Positions 1 to 7,409 of a stretch of 64,000 nucleotides of DNA are shown here, in pieces. The stretch is from contig CAYFVQ010000175.1 in the NCBI GenBank assembly GCA_964346585.1, positions 1 to 64,000 of the forward strand, read 5' to 3'. The stretch's first letter is position 1, and each line of letters opens with the position of its first letter. Source of the DNA: SOIA01 sp964346585. GTDB lineage: Bacteria > Acidobacteriota > Aminicenantia > Aminicenantales > Aminicenantaceae. A model generated the notes under the pieces. That model saw only the letters and a program-made list of their open reading frames with translations. It searched no databases and was not told where the DNA came from. A program made the position numbers and the translations under genes.

Positions 1-63
1 TACCAGACTATGTTCAGGATGATTAAGACAAAATTGGCGAAAGAAAGGAATATAGTGCTGTGA
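1..63 (+). CDS. C-terminal end of a DUF507 family protein (partial)
   Basis: Reading frame 1 is open from the window edge to a TGA at 61-63 and encodes about 20 residues ending FRMIKTKLAKERNIVL. That tail resembles the C-terminus of one class of DUF507 proteins, which I recall ending in FRxIKRKLAKERGI-type sequences. The stop overlaps the GTG start of the next gene (GTGA overlap), as expected for a translationally coupled pair of DUF507 paralogues. The function of DUF507 proteins is unknown. The call rests on a short tail plus gene order, so it is moderate. Confidence 0.55.
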   Translation, partial: YQTMFRMIKTKLAKERNIVL

Positions 64-350
64 CATTGAGGCTGTCCAGGGAAAAAATAAACTTTTTATC
101 TCGTATCATACTCAACTCGTTGTTTGAAAACGACCAAGTCGAATTCCTCGATGATCCAAACGAAATCAGGCTTGTGATTGTGAAAAGTATCGAGGAAGAG
201 ATAAAGCTTTATAACATAATCGACAGAAAGGCCATAGAAAAAATTCAATCCCAGAAGAAGGCCATTGAAGAAGGAAGCAGAGAGTGGGAAATTTTGTACC
301 GAAAATATTACAATGAGGAAATCCAGAAGCTCGGAAAACTTATCGAATAA
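60..350 (+). CDS. DUF507 family protein
   Basis: This 96-residue protein starts MTLRLSREKINFLSRIIL and carries the DUF507 hallmarks: an N-terminal LSREKI helix, a central VEFLDDPNEIRL segment and a C-terminal EGSREWEILYRKYY motif. The length is normal for the family. The GTG start overlaps the stop of the upstream gene by one base beyond the TG, so the two are probably co-translated. The family is small, charged, helical and cytosolic, with no established function. It also overlaps the start of the downstream thioesterase gene, suggesting a three-gene operon. Confidence 0.85.
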   Translation: MTLRLSREKINFLSRIILNSLFENDQVEFLDDPNEIRLVIVKSIEEEIKLYNIIDRKAIEKIQSQKKAIEEGSREWEILYRKYYNEEIQKLGKLIE

Positions 351-774
351 AACCGTCTCAAACCAGGGGAAAAATAAGTTTATCGAATTCGAAGAGAGAG
401 TCCGCTATTCTGAGATTGACCGGATGGGCGTGGCTCATAATAAAAATTATTTCGAATGGTTTGAGATAGGGCGAACAGAATACTGCCACAAAAAAAACAT
501 CCCGTATAAAAGTATCGAAGACCAAGGATATTATTTAGTCGTGGCCGAGGCTTTTTGCCGGTACAAGAGACCGCTTCGCTACGATGAAACGTTCCTCATC
601 CGAGTCTCCTTGAAGGAGATTTCCCCTAAAAAAGTTGTTTTTGGTTATGAATTAGTGACCAAAAAGGATAAAAAAACGATTGCCATCGGTTATACAGTCC
701 ACATTGCCACCAATTCCAAGGCTGAGGTTCGCTCGCTGCCTCAAGATATCTTGAATAAACTCAAAGGATTGTAA
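313..774 (+). CDS. YbgC/FadM-type acyl-CoA thioesterase (hotdog fold)
   Basis: The product has about 153 residues. It contains the classic 4-hydroxybenzoyl-CoA thioesterase-like signature near its N-terminus (RVRYSEIDRMGVAHNKNYFE), where the Asp of the EID segment and the following MGVAHN correspond to the catalytic Asp and the active-site loop of YbgC-like hotdog enzymes. Such enzymes hydrolyse short acyl-CoA thioesters in the cytosol. I chose the ATG at 313; a start at 265 would overlap the DUF507 gene by 86 bases. Even from 313 it overlaps by 38 bases and there is no clear ribosome binding site, so the start is uncertain and coupling is likely. The substrate cannot be read from the sequence. 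Confidence 0.85.
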   Translation: MRKSRSSENLSNKTVSNQGKNKFIEFEERVRYSEIDRMGVAHNKNYFEWFEIGRTEYCHKKNIPYKSIEDQGYYLVVAEAFCRYKRPLRYDETFLIRVSLKEISPKKVVFGYELVTKKDKKTIAIGYTVHIATNSKAEVRSLPQDILNKLKGL

Positions 775-855
775 TCACACACAAAAAAACGAAAGGATTC
801 CTCTAGAATACTTCCCCCTACCGACTTGTGTTGAACTTCTCAAGCTAATTATACT

Positions 856-1055
856 GGGTTATTCACGAGTCGAGGTTGCCGTAGATAGGAGGCACAGCGC
901 AAGATGCTGTGGTTGTCCACCGCGCTTGTGCTGTAACGAAGTAGATGCGGTGAGATCGGCTCGCCCAAAGTGTAAAAGATGCCGACATATGATGATCAGT
1001 TATTCCTAAGAGATTTTTTGCATAAGGTGTCGGCAGATTTTATGAATAATTCAGG
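856..1055 (+). repeat. MITE-like element, TGARTTATTCA family, copy A
   Basis: About 200 bases starting TTATTCACGAGTCGAGG and ending GATTTTATGAATAATTCAGG. The ends form an imperfect inverted repeat with the core TGARTTATTCA. The interior holds a palindrome-rich stretch (AGCGCAAGATGCTGTGG) and the block GAGATCGGCTCGCCC. A second unit follows directly in the same orientation. No coding capacity is credible. Confidence 0.8.
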
Positions 1056-1060
1056 GTACA

Positions 1061-1261
1061 TGAGTTATTCACGAGTCGAGGTTGCTGGAGATACAAGGCA
1101 CAGCGCAAGATGCTGTGGTTGTCCACCGCTCTTGCGCTGTAACGAAGTAGATGGGGTGAGATCGGCTCGCCCGTAGGGGAAAAGAAGCCGACATATGATG
1201 ATCAGTTATCCTTAAGAGACTATTTGTATTACGTGTCGGCAAATTTTATGAATAATTCAGG
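1061..1261 (+). repeat. MITE-like element, TGARTTATTCA family, copy B
   Basis: The second unit is in tandem with copy A, with start-to-start spacing of about 205 bases and the same orientation. It begins TGAGTTATTCACGAG and ends TATGAATAATTCAGG, and is nearly identical to copy A with scattered substitutions. It stops about 8 bases beyond the end of the RmlD-like gene on the opposite strand. Confidence 0.8.
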
Positions 1262-1269
1262 TTCTTCGA

Positions 1270-2130
1270 TTATGAGATATATCCTTTCCTCTTTAAATAC
1301 AGCTTTAAAGCATCTTTCCAGTGGGAAAACTCTTCCAATCCAATCTTTTTAGCTTTTTTGTTTTCCAAGACAGAATATGAGGGTCGGATAGCCAGAGCTC
1401 CATAAGATTTGGAATCCACAGGTATGAGTTGAGGGCTTTTTCCGATAAGAGAAAATATCGTTTCTGCAAATTCGAACCATGTGCACTGTCCTTCATTGGT
1501 TAAATGGAAGAGACCATAATGCTTTGTCCCAATGAGCTCTTTGATTTTCTGTGCGAGTTCTGAGGTTGACGTGGGCGTTACCCATTGGTCATTCACCACT
1601 CGGAGGTCTTTTCCCTTCTTCTCGAGAGATATGACTGCGTCTACAAAATTGGACCCTTTGCCCCAACAGCCGGCCTCCCCAAAAAGTCCACACGTGCGGA
1701 TAAGGAAATATCGCTGCAAGATAGTCCGAACAAAGTATTCTCCTGCCAGTTTAGAAACTCCATACACATTCAAGGGATGGGGAGAATCTTCTTCCGCATA
1801 AGGGGTCTCCTTCTTACCGTCGAAGACATAATCCGTGCTGAAATGAACTAAAACCAAATTCAGTTCCTTGCAAATGAGGGCTAGATCCCTGGTAGCTATC
1901 GTGTTCACTTCAAATGCCTTCAGAGGCTCTTCTTCGCATTCATCAACCCTGTGAAAGGCCGCCGTATTAATCACGATTTCGATGTCGAGCTGCGAAAGAG
2001 TTTTTTGGGTTTCTTCAGGCTTTGTGATATCAAAATCAGGATAATAAAAGGGAAAAACTTTATTCCCCTTTAAGGCCTTCACGCAATCAGACCCGAGCTG
2101 CCCGTCAGCACCAATAATCGCAATATTCAT
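1270..2130 (-). CDS. rfbD: RmlD-like dTDP-4-dehydrorhamnose reductase family protein
   Basis: This 286-residue extended SDR has an N-terminal Rossmann motif GADGQLGSD. It also has the family blocks NTAAFHRVDECE, STDYVFDG and the catalytic YGVSKLAGE (Tyr-x-x-x-Lys). RmlD reduces dTDP-4-dehydrorhamnose to dTDP-L-rhamnose with NAD(P)H. No rmlA, rmlB or rmlC neighbours are present, so it may act on another nucleotide sugar or be part of a dispersed pathway. It lies 16 bases downstream of the amidotransferase gene on the same strand and is probably co-transcribed with it. The family call is firm; the exact substrate is inferred. Confidence 0.8.
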   Translation of the reverse strand: MNIAIIGADGQLGSDCVKALKGNKVFPFYYPDFDITKPEETQKTLSQLDIEIVINTAAFHRVDECEEEPLKAFEVNTIATRDLALICKELNLVLVHFSTDYVFDGKKETPYAEEDSPHPLNVYGVSKLAGEYFVRTILQRYFLIRTCGLFGEAGCWGKGSNFVDAVISLEKKGKDLRVVNDQWVTPTSTSELAQKIKELIGTKHYGLFHLTNEGQCTWFEFAETIFSLIGKSPQLIPVDSKSYGALAIRPSYSVLENKKAKKIGLEEFSHWKDALKLYLKRKGYIS

Positions 2131-2146
2131 TAATAATTGACACTCT

Positions 2147-2845
2147 TCAACTTTGTATTTTTGCGCTGAGGAAACCTTCCACTATCTTCTTGATGAGACC
2201 TGAATCCCTGGGTGTAGACTTGAGAGCTTTTTCATAGAACGACGAAGTCTTCAGTTTCAGTGATATGAGGTTCTTTAACAGTGTTCGGGCATGTGAAACA
2301 TTGATTTCAGGATGAATCTGGAATCCCCAGATAGGCCTGTCTTTGAATTGAAATGCCTGGACTCGGCAGTGGCTGGATGATGCCAGAATCTGCAAGTCTC
2401 TGTTTGAATCCACAACCTCATCAAAGTGAACGGAAAAGGAATACGCCTGCCTTTTCTTTCCGAGGAGTTCACTGTCTTTGTTGATCTGAATGGGAATCCA
2501 TCCCACTTCAGGATGTTTGGACCTGCGAACAGAGGAAGGTCCAAAGATTGCAAAAGCAAGAAGTTGATGACCGTAGCAGCTTCCGAGTGTTGGAATACCC
2601 TTGTCGATGGCTTCAAGAATGACCTCAGCCTCTTCATACACCCACCTTTCCCTCTCTACAATAGACGCTTCTGACCCAGTCAACAGCAAATGTGTGTAGT
2701 TTCCTTGACTAAAATCAGGGAATTGGCTTTTGGTCGCTTTGAAGCCATCCCATCCCAATCCAAGATAGGGTATCCAATGTTCTTCAGGATTGTATACAGA
2801 CGAATCAATGGAATTGTCGATAAAAGCGAGTTTCACTTCTTTCAT
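2147..2845 (-). CDS. class I glutamine amidotransferase (GATase1) family protein
   Basis: The product has about 232 residues with the triad of class I amidotransferases: nucleophile Cys90 in GSCYGHQ, and His178 and Glu180 in QIHPE. Such domains hydrolyse glutamine and pass ammonia to a partner, or act as peptidases such as gamma-glutamyl hydrolases. No synthetase partner is adjacent, so the acceptor is unknown. I use the ATG at 2845 (MKEVKLAFID). An in-frame GTG at 2884 would lie upstream of the transcription start predicted from the promoter at 2887-2914. The lysine- and serine-rich tail after the catalytic domain has no recognisable function. Confidence 0.75.
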   Translation of the reverse strand: MKEVKLAFIDNSIDSSVYNPEEHWIPYLGLGWDGFKATKSQFPDFSQGNYTHLLLTGSEASIVERERWVYEEAEVILEAIDKGIPTLGSCYGHQLLAFAIFGPSSVRRSKHPEVGWIPIQINKDSELLGKKRQAYSFSVHFDEVVDSNRDLQILASSSHCRVQAFQFKDRPIWGFQIHPEINVSHARTLLKNLISLKLKTSSFYEKALKSTPRDSGLIKKIVEGFLSAKIQS

Positions 2846-2886
2846 TTCACTAAACCGGCCATTATTCTGATGGAGTCTGCGCACAA

Positions 2887-2914
2887 ATTATATCCATTCA
2901 ATGGCAAAAGACAA
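2887..2914 (-). promoter_or_regulatory. sigma70-type promoter for the amidotransferase/rfbD operon
   Basis: Read on the minus strand, TTGTCT (2909-2914) is followed after 16 bases by a perfect TATAAT (2887-2892). The predicted start of transcription, near 2880, gives a leader of about 35 bases to the ATG at 2845. It lies back to back with the promoter at 2942-2971. Confidence 0.6.
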
Positions 2915-2941
2915 CTTCTTTCTTTTTTGCTCATATTTTCT

Positions 2942-2971
2942 TTGAGTTTAAAGCACTGATTCTGGTATAAT
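2942..2971 (+). promoter_or_regulatory. sigma70-type promoter with extended -10 for the ACT-domain gene
   Basis: TTGAGT at 2942-2947, an 18-base spacer and TATAAT at 2966-2971 preceded by TGG (TGn extended -10). The ACT gene starts 27 bases further on, after a strong AAGGAGG. Confidence 0.65.
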
Positions 2972-2997
2972 TCATTTTCATCCAAGGAGGAAATAAA

Positions 2998-3393
2998 GTG
3001 CACAATGTAAAAGAAGGAACAGAACTCCACGTGACAACGCCTAATGAGCCTGGCATATTGGGTCGTGTACTGGGAACTCTTGCCAACGCAGGTGTAAACC
3101 TTAGAGCGCTTCGTGCTCATTCTGAAGGCAAAAAAGGAATTTTCCTTCTGATAACTTCCGATAACAAAAAGGCCGAGAAAGCTCTTAAAGTCTTACGCTA
3201 TAAAGTCAAAACAAACAATGTCGTCACAGTTGAGATCGAAGACCGCATCGGAGCGGGTGCAGAAATAGGCGCTCTTTTGGGAAATGCTGCCATCGACATT
3301 GATTATTGCTATGGCACTTCGACAGGTGCTGGAAGAGCTCTCTTGGTGTTCCAAACGAACAAAAATAAGAAAGCTGTCGAAACTCTGGGCTAA
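2998..3393 (+). CDS. tandem ACT-domain protein
   Basis: This 131-residue protein is made almost entirely of ligand-binding ACT folds. The first (about residues 6-65) has the typical TTPNEPGILGRVLGTLANAG strand-helix start. The second (about 78-131) carries the GNAAIDIDYCYGTS segment. ACT domains usually bind amino acids and act as allosteric modules or small regulators. The GTG start is supported by AAGGAGG at 2984-2990 and by a promoter at 2942-2971. No catalytic domain is attached, and the bound ligand cannot be told from sequence. The next gene follows after 99 bases. Confidence 0.75.
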   Translation: MHNVKEGTELHVTTPNEPGILGRVLGTLANAGVNLRALRAHSEGKKGIFLLITSDNKKAEKALKVLRYKVKTNNVVTVEIEDRIGAGAEIGALLGNAAIDIDYCYGTSTGAGRALLVFQTNKNKKAVETLG

Positions 3394-3492
3394 TCCTTGA
3401 AAATCCAGCTCTTCCTTGAAGTGAGGATTTCTCTCCGCAGGTAAAAATTCAGCGCCACCAATCACTTCTTCTAATAAAATAACGCCTCAGTG

Positions 3493-4689
3493 ATGAGGAT
3501 AAGGAAATTGGATCCTACCAATAGCAGCACTGAAAACTTGAGCGAAACAATCCCTTCTTTCAACGTCAAAGGTCCGAGTATTTCTTATTATTCAACAGCT
3601 GATCCTGTTGACAAATTGCCTCTTGTTTTAGTCCCTCTCGTTTCTTCCGCGGGAGTCGTTTTTCCTCAAATCTTAGAGCCGCCTCGATCATACACATCCG
3701 AAGATAATGTCCTGAATGATCTGGCTAACTCGAACAGTCTATCTCAAAAACTCCGCTGTATTCCAGGATTGAGGACAGCACTCCAACCTAAAGATATTCA
3801 GAGCCAACTCCTTGAGGTCGGCGCTGTATTTTTTTCACTCACCGAAGAGATGCATTCGAATTCGGAAAAAAGCCCAGTCATTCAAAATATTCCTTCCTTT
3901 CCCCGAAGTCTGGGTTCGATTTTTAATTATTTCAAGAGTGGTTTCCGAGTGTGTTCAGTCAAAAACGCTGTCTTTAATATAGAAATCGGAGAAGGGAGTC
4001 TTATCCAAAACCCCCAAGAAGGCAGGAATCTCGCGCAGTCGCTGAAAAGTGTTTTCAAACGCATGCAGATCAACGCATCCTGTTTTTTGACTGATTCAGG
4101 CTTACCAATCGGCCAGGCTTTCGGGAATTCCCTTGAAATCAAAGAGGCAATCGAAATCCTTAAAGGATCAGGTCCCTTGGATTTGCTCAAGCTGGCCTTA
4201 GAATTCGGCTCAGACATGCTTCTTTTTGCTGATAAGACAATGTCAAAAGGCGAAGCCAAAGAGATTCTCAAAAAGAAAATATTGAATGGAGATGCACTCA
4301 AAAAATTTCGAGAAATCATCGAAGCTCAGAGAGGAGACACTCGAATTATCGACAATGATTCCCTCCTTCCTTTTACTGAGAATAGAATAAACTTCCGTTC
4401 CAGCCAATCCGGCTTCATTCAGAAAATAAACACACGAAAGCTTTACTCGATCTATCTACAATGCGTATCGCAGGAGGAGAGGGCAACCAACATCGGTAAT
4501 TGCGAAATCGGTTTTGTCCTCCAGAAAAAATCTGGTGATTGGATTGAAAAAGGCGAGAGCCTCGCTGAATTCCACCATAACAGCAAAATTGGCCGCCCCT
4601 GGATTGAAGATGAATTCCAGAAAATCTTTACAATCTCCGAAACTCCCCCACCCTTCCAGCCATTGATCATAGAAAGAATTCGGGATTAG
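3493..4689 (+). CDS. degenerate thymidine/pyrimidine-nucleoside phosphorylase-like protein
   Basis: The product has about 398 residues. From residue 32 onward it can be aligned by eye with DeoA/PyNP enzymes: a block STADPVDKLPLVLVPLVSSA matching the HSTGGVGDK...GPLVAS region, then NSLEIKEAIEIL (matching the family NALEVKEAI), and a C-terminal PYNP_C-like part with QSGFI and GDWIEKGESLA. The usual N-terminal helical domain is missing. The phosphate-binding KHSTGG is replaced by YYSTAD, the GHTGGT region is not recognisable, and the substrate arginine block (LRDVT in active enzymes) reads IQNIP. I infer loss of phosphorolysis and a structural or binding role. A GTG three bases upstream is an alternative start. 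There is no strong ribosome binding site. Confidence 0.65.
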   Translation: MRIRKLDPTNSSTENLSETIPSFNVKGPSISYYSTADPVDKLPLVLVPLVSSAGVVFPQILEPPRSYTSEDNVLNDLANSNSLSQKLRCIPGLRTALQPKDIQSQLLEVGAVFFSLTEEMHSNSEKSPVIQNIPSFPRSLGSIFNYFKSGFRVCSVKNAVFNIEIGEGSLIQNPQEGRNLAQSLKSVFKRMQINASCFLTDSGLPIGQAFGNSLEIKEAIEILKGSGPLDLLKLALEFGSDMLLFADKTMSKGEAKEILKKKILNGDALKKFREIIEAQRGDTRIIDNDSLLPFTENRINFRSSQSGFIQKINTRKLYSIYLQCVSQEERATNIGNCEIGFVLQKKSGDWIEKGESLAEFHHNSKIGRPWIEDEFQKIFTISETPPPFQPLIIERIRD

Positions 4690-4780
4690 CCTCATTGTCA
4701 GTCTAAAAGAGTAAAAAAACCGGAATTCGAATCTTTGATACACCTTCATGTCACTAGGAAGACACTCAGGGCAGTGTATT

Positions 4781-4909
4781 CCGAAACCGAGCCTCTTTTG
4801 CCCCAGAGAGTCAAAAGCGGCTCGGTTTCAGGCTTGGCTCTCCTCACCTCTTCGGTGCGGAACCATGCCCGCTCCGCCTTCAAACGGTTTTCTCACCCAC
4901 TGCCCTTCG
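4781..4909 (+). repeat. structured intergenic repeat, shared with 38656-38736
   Basis: A stem-loop (GAAACCGAGCC near 4782 pairing with GGCTCGGTTTC near 4819-4829, extended by CTTTTG/CAAAAG) runs into a block TCGGTTTCAGGCT...CATGCCCGCTCCGCC...CAAACGGTTTT that recurs almost identically downstream of sucD. The gap between 4690 and 5110 holds nothing else that I can identify apart from the AT-rich leader of the next gene. It could be a mobile repeat or a processed RNA structure. Confidence 0.6.
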
Positions 4910-5110
4910 CTTCTATATAGAGAAGGATAGGGAGAAAATAGCGTTAAAATCCAACAGGAGCAAAGACATTCCTGAAGACTATTTCAGCATTCACTCCAAT
5001 TAAATTTGAGTGAGGAAATGGATTCGATAAGAATAATGAATTTCTGTTAGAAAAAAATTTTTTTGTATGGTAGACTTCATGCAACTCAAATCCTCGGAAA
5101 GGAGCTAAAG

Positions 5111-7012
5111 ATGGAAGAACACAAGCCATATGTGCCTGACCAAACTCCGTTTAAGGATTTCACCATAAAGGCTGTCATCATCGGAGCCATCTTTGGCGTC
5201 GTCTTTGGTGCGGCCAATGCTTACATCGGATTAAGAGTTGGGCTGACGATCTCAACAGCCATTCCTTTGGCCGTCATTGCTGTGGCCGTATTCAAAGTCC
5301 TCACTCCTATCCTCGGAAAAAGCACGATCCTGGACTGTAATATCGCCCAGACAACGGGCTCAGCCAGCTCTTCTCTGGCCTCAGGAATCATATTCACCAT
5401 TCCGGCTCTCTTCCTTTGGGGATTTAATCCTAGTCTGTTCAAAATCGGCACTCTCGCCATCTTTGGAGGGATTCTCGGAGTTCTCTTCATGATTCCTCTC
5501 AGGAGAGCTCTGATTGTCAAAGAACACGGAGTTCTTCCCTACCCTGAAGGTGTTGCAGCTTCTCAAGTTTTGATTTCAGCCGAAGAAGGAGGAGCGAAAG
5601 CGAAAAACGTGTTCCTGGGCTTAGGAATCGGGGCCGCATACAAAGCGATTATTGCCATTTTTAAGCTCTGGCCGGAAAAGATCTATCTCAAACTTCCTGT
5701 CCTCAAAAAAGCCGAGCTGGGGCTGGACGCCACACCAGCCCTTCTGGGAGTGGGCTTCATCCTGGGGCCCCGGATCGCAGGAATCATGGTGGCGGGCGGC
5801 ATTCTTTCCTGGATAGGCCTCATTCCTTTGATCGCCTACTTTGGAGAAAACCTCAATATACCACTATTCCCTGAAACAGAGCTGCCGATAGCCCAGATGG
5901 CGGCTGAAGACATCTGGTACAAGTACATAAGGGTCATAGGGGCTGGAGCCGTGGCAGTCGGTGGGATCATCACTGTCATCAAGTCTCTTCCCACGATGGT
6001 CGGAGCTCTCAAGACGAGCCTTAAAGACTTCAGCCTCAGCAAGCAGAATGAACATATCAAAAAAGATAGAACAGACACCGATCTTCCTTTTCCGGTTCTG
6101 GGCCTCGGGATTCTTGCGGTGGCAGTATTGATCATCCTGGCACCTCAGGTTCTCGGCATCCAAACGTCCATCCTTATTCGCCTTTTGGGAGCCGTGTGCA
6201 TCGTCATCTTCGCTTTTTGTTTTGTGACTGTCTCCTCCAGAATAGTCGGGATGGTGGGAGTAACATCCAATCCCACCTCAGGTATGACCATTGTCACCCT
6301 TCTCGGGACAAGTTTGGTGTTTTTAGCCCTGGGATGGACAGACACTTTGGGCATGGCCACGGCCCTGACAGTCGGGACAGTTGTCGCGATCAGCGCTTCT
6401 ATCGCTGGAGATATTTCTCAAGACCTCAAGGCTGGATACATCATCGGGGCCACGCCAAAAAAACAGCAGATGTCCGAATTGATAGGAGTTCTAGCATCCG
6501 CTTATGCAATAGCCTGGACAGTGTGGCTCTTAGGTAAAACCTTTGAATTTGGCTCACAAGATTTGGCTGCGCCCCAAGCCACCTTGATGAAGACAGTCAT
6601 CGAAGGTGTTCTGGGTGGTGATCTTCCCTGGGGACTCGTTCTCGTTGGAGGAGCCTTTGCAATTGTCGCAGAGCTTGTCGGGATTCCGTCCCTTCCGTTT
6701 GCTGTGGGGATTTATCTACCTCTCTCTACGATGACACCCATTTTTGCCGGAGGTTTTATCAGGCATCTGATTGAGAAAAGATTTAGCAAAGATGAAACGC
6801 AGAAAACAAAAGCAAGAGAAAAAGGGATTCTCTTGGGTTCAGGATTCATTGCCGGAGAAGGAATCACCATGGTCGGAGTCGCATTGTACGCCTACATCAC
6901 GACTAAAAAACCAATGGGAATTGGGATCAATCTTGGTGATTTCGCTGCACTCGCGGCATTTCTTGCTTTAGGCGTTTATTTGTATTTGAAAAGCTCCAAA
7001 AAGGAATCATGA
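5111..7012 (+). CDS. OPT family oligopeptide transporter
   Basis: This 633-residue, strongly hydrophobic protein has about 14 or more predicted membrane segments and starts MEEHKPYVPDQTPFKDF. It is closely similar in layout to the second OPT gene at 21565, including the FGAANAYIGLRVGLT block near the N-terminus, the SNPTSGMT segment and a conserved GDISQDLKAGYIIGATPKKQ loop. OPT carriers import oligopeptides or metal chelates by proton symport. The ATG at 5111 is preferred over an in-frame start at 5063 because AAAGGAG lies at 5098-5104. The stop codon TGA (7010-7012) coincides with the first bases of a MITE-like repeat, so the C-terminus may have been reset by that insertion. Confidence 0.9.
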   Translation: MEEHKPYVPDQTPFKDFTIKAVIIGAIFGVVFGAANAYIGLRVGLTISTAIPLAVIAVAVFKVLTPILGKSTILDCNIAQTTGSASSSLASGIIFTIPALFLWGFNPSLFKIGTLAIFGGILGVLFMIPLRRALIVKEHGVLPYPEGVAASQVLISAEEGGAKAKNVFLGLGIGAAYKAIIAIFKLWPEKIYLKLPVLKKAELGLDATPALLGVGFILGPRIAGIMVAGGILSWIGLIPLIAYFGENLNIPLFPETELPIAQMAAEDIWYKYIRVIGAGAVAVGGIITVIKSLPTMVGALKTSLKDFSLSKQNEHIKKDRTDTDLPFPVLGLGILAVAVLIILAPQVLGIQTSILIRLLGAVCIVIFAFCFVTVSSRIVGMVGVTSNPTSGMTIVTLLGTSLVFLALGWTDTLGMATALTVGTVVAISASIAGDISQDLKAGYIIGATPKKQQMSELIGVLASAYAIAWTVWLLGKTFEFGSQDLAAPQATLMKTVIEGVLGGDLPWGLVLVGGAFAIVAELVGIPSLPFAVGIYLPLSTMTPIFAGGFIRHLIEKRFSKDETQKTKAREKGILLGSGFIAGEGITMVGVALYAYITTKKPMGIGINLGDFAALAAFLALGVYLYLKSSKKES

Positions 7013-7110
7013 ATTATTCATAAAATATGCCGACACTTTATGTAAAAAATATCTGAAGGATGACTAATAATCTTATGTCGGCATCTTTTCCCCTTCGGGC
7101 GAGCAAATCT
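7010..7110 (-). repeat. partial MITE-like element, TGARTTATTCA family, copy C
   Basis: TGAATTATTCATAAAATATG opens the element and CTTCGGGCGAGC marks the internal block, after which similarity stops. This is a truncated copy, inverted relative to copies A and B. Its first three bases are the stop codon of the OPT gene. Confidence 0.75.
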
Positions 7111-7134
7111 GACGACCTTTTCTTAAAAAAAATT

Positions 7135-7236
7135 GTCATTGCGGGCAAAGCGTGGCGATCTTATAAAAAGAATATCTTCATTCCCGAAATAACATAATTT
7201 TTCTCAACGAGATTGCCACGCTTTGCTCGCAATGAC
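7135..7236. repeat. inverted pair of GTCATTGCG-type repeats
   Basis: The left arm GTCATTGCGGGCAAAGCG (from 7135) and the right arm CGCTTTGCTCGCAATGAC (to 7236) are near-perfect reverse complements, separated by about 47 bases. Sequences of the form GTCATTGCGAGC...GTGGC are dispersed in many bacterial genomes. The pair would form a large hairpin if transcribed and may help separate the two transporter genes. Confidence 0.75.
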
Positions 7237-7350
7237 ACTTTCTTCCTCAGTATCATTAATAAAAGTGTTACTTAATTACTGAGCATAAAGAACAGTCTAT
7301 CTTTTCTTTAAATAATGACTGAAAGGGACAGCCCTCAATTTCTTAAGGGC

Positions 7351-7379
7351 TTGCATATTCCAGAATTATCCACTATATT
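7351..7379 (+). promoter_or_regulatory. sigma70-type promoter for the CstA-like gene
   Basis: TTGCAT (7351-7356), 17 bases, TATATT (7374-7379), about 30 bases before the ATG. A short inverted repeat (AGCCCT...AGGGCT, about 7330-7350) abuts the -35 box and could be an operator or the end of an upstream terminator. Confidence 0.5.
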
Positions 7380-7409
7380 TTTTAAAATTGTAAATATTAT
7401 GGAGCCAAA

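Noticed and set aside
979..1176. 65-residue plus-strand reading frame
   Set aside because: It lies entirely inside the tandem MITE-like copies, has no ribosome binding site and crosses the junction of the two units.
856..1261. Possible CRISPR array because of direct repetition
   Set aside because: Only two 200-base units with no short repeats or unique spacers of constant length.
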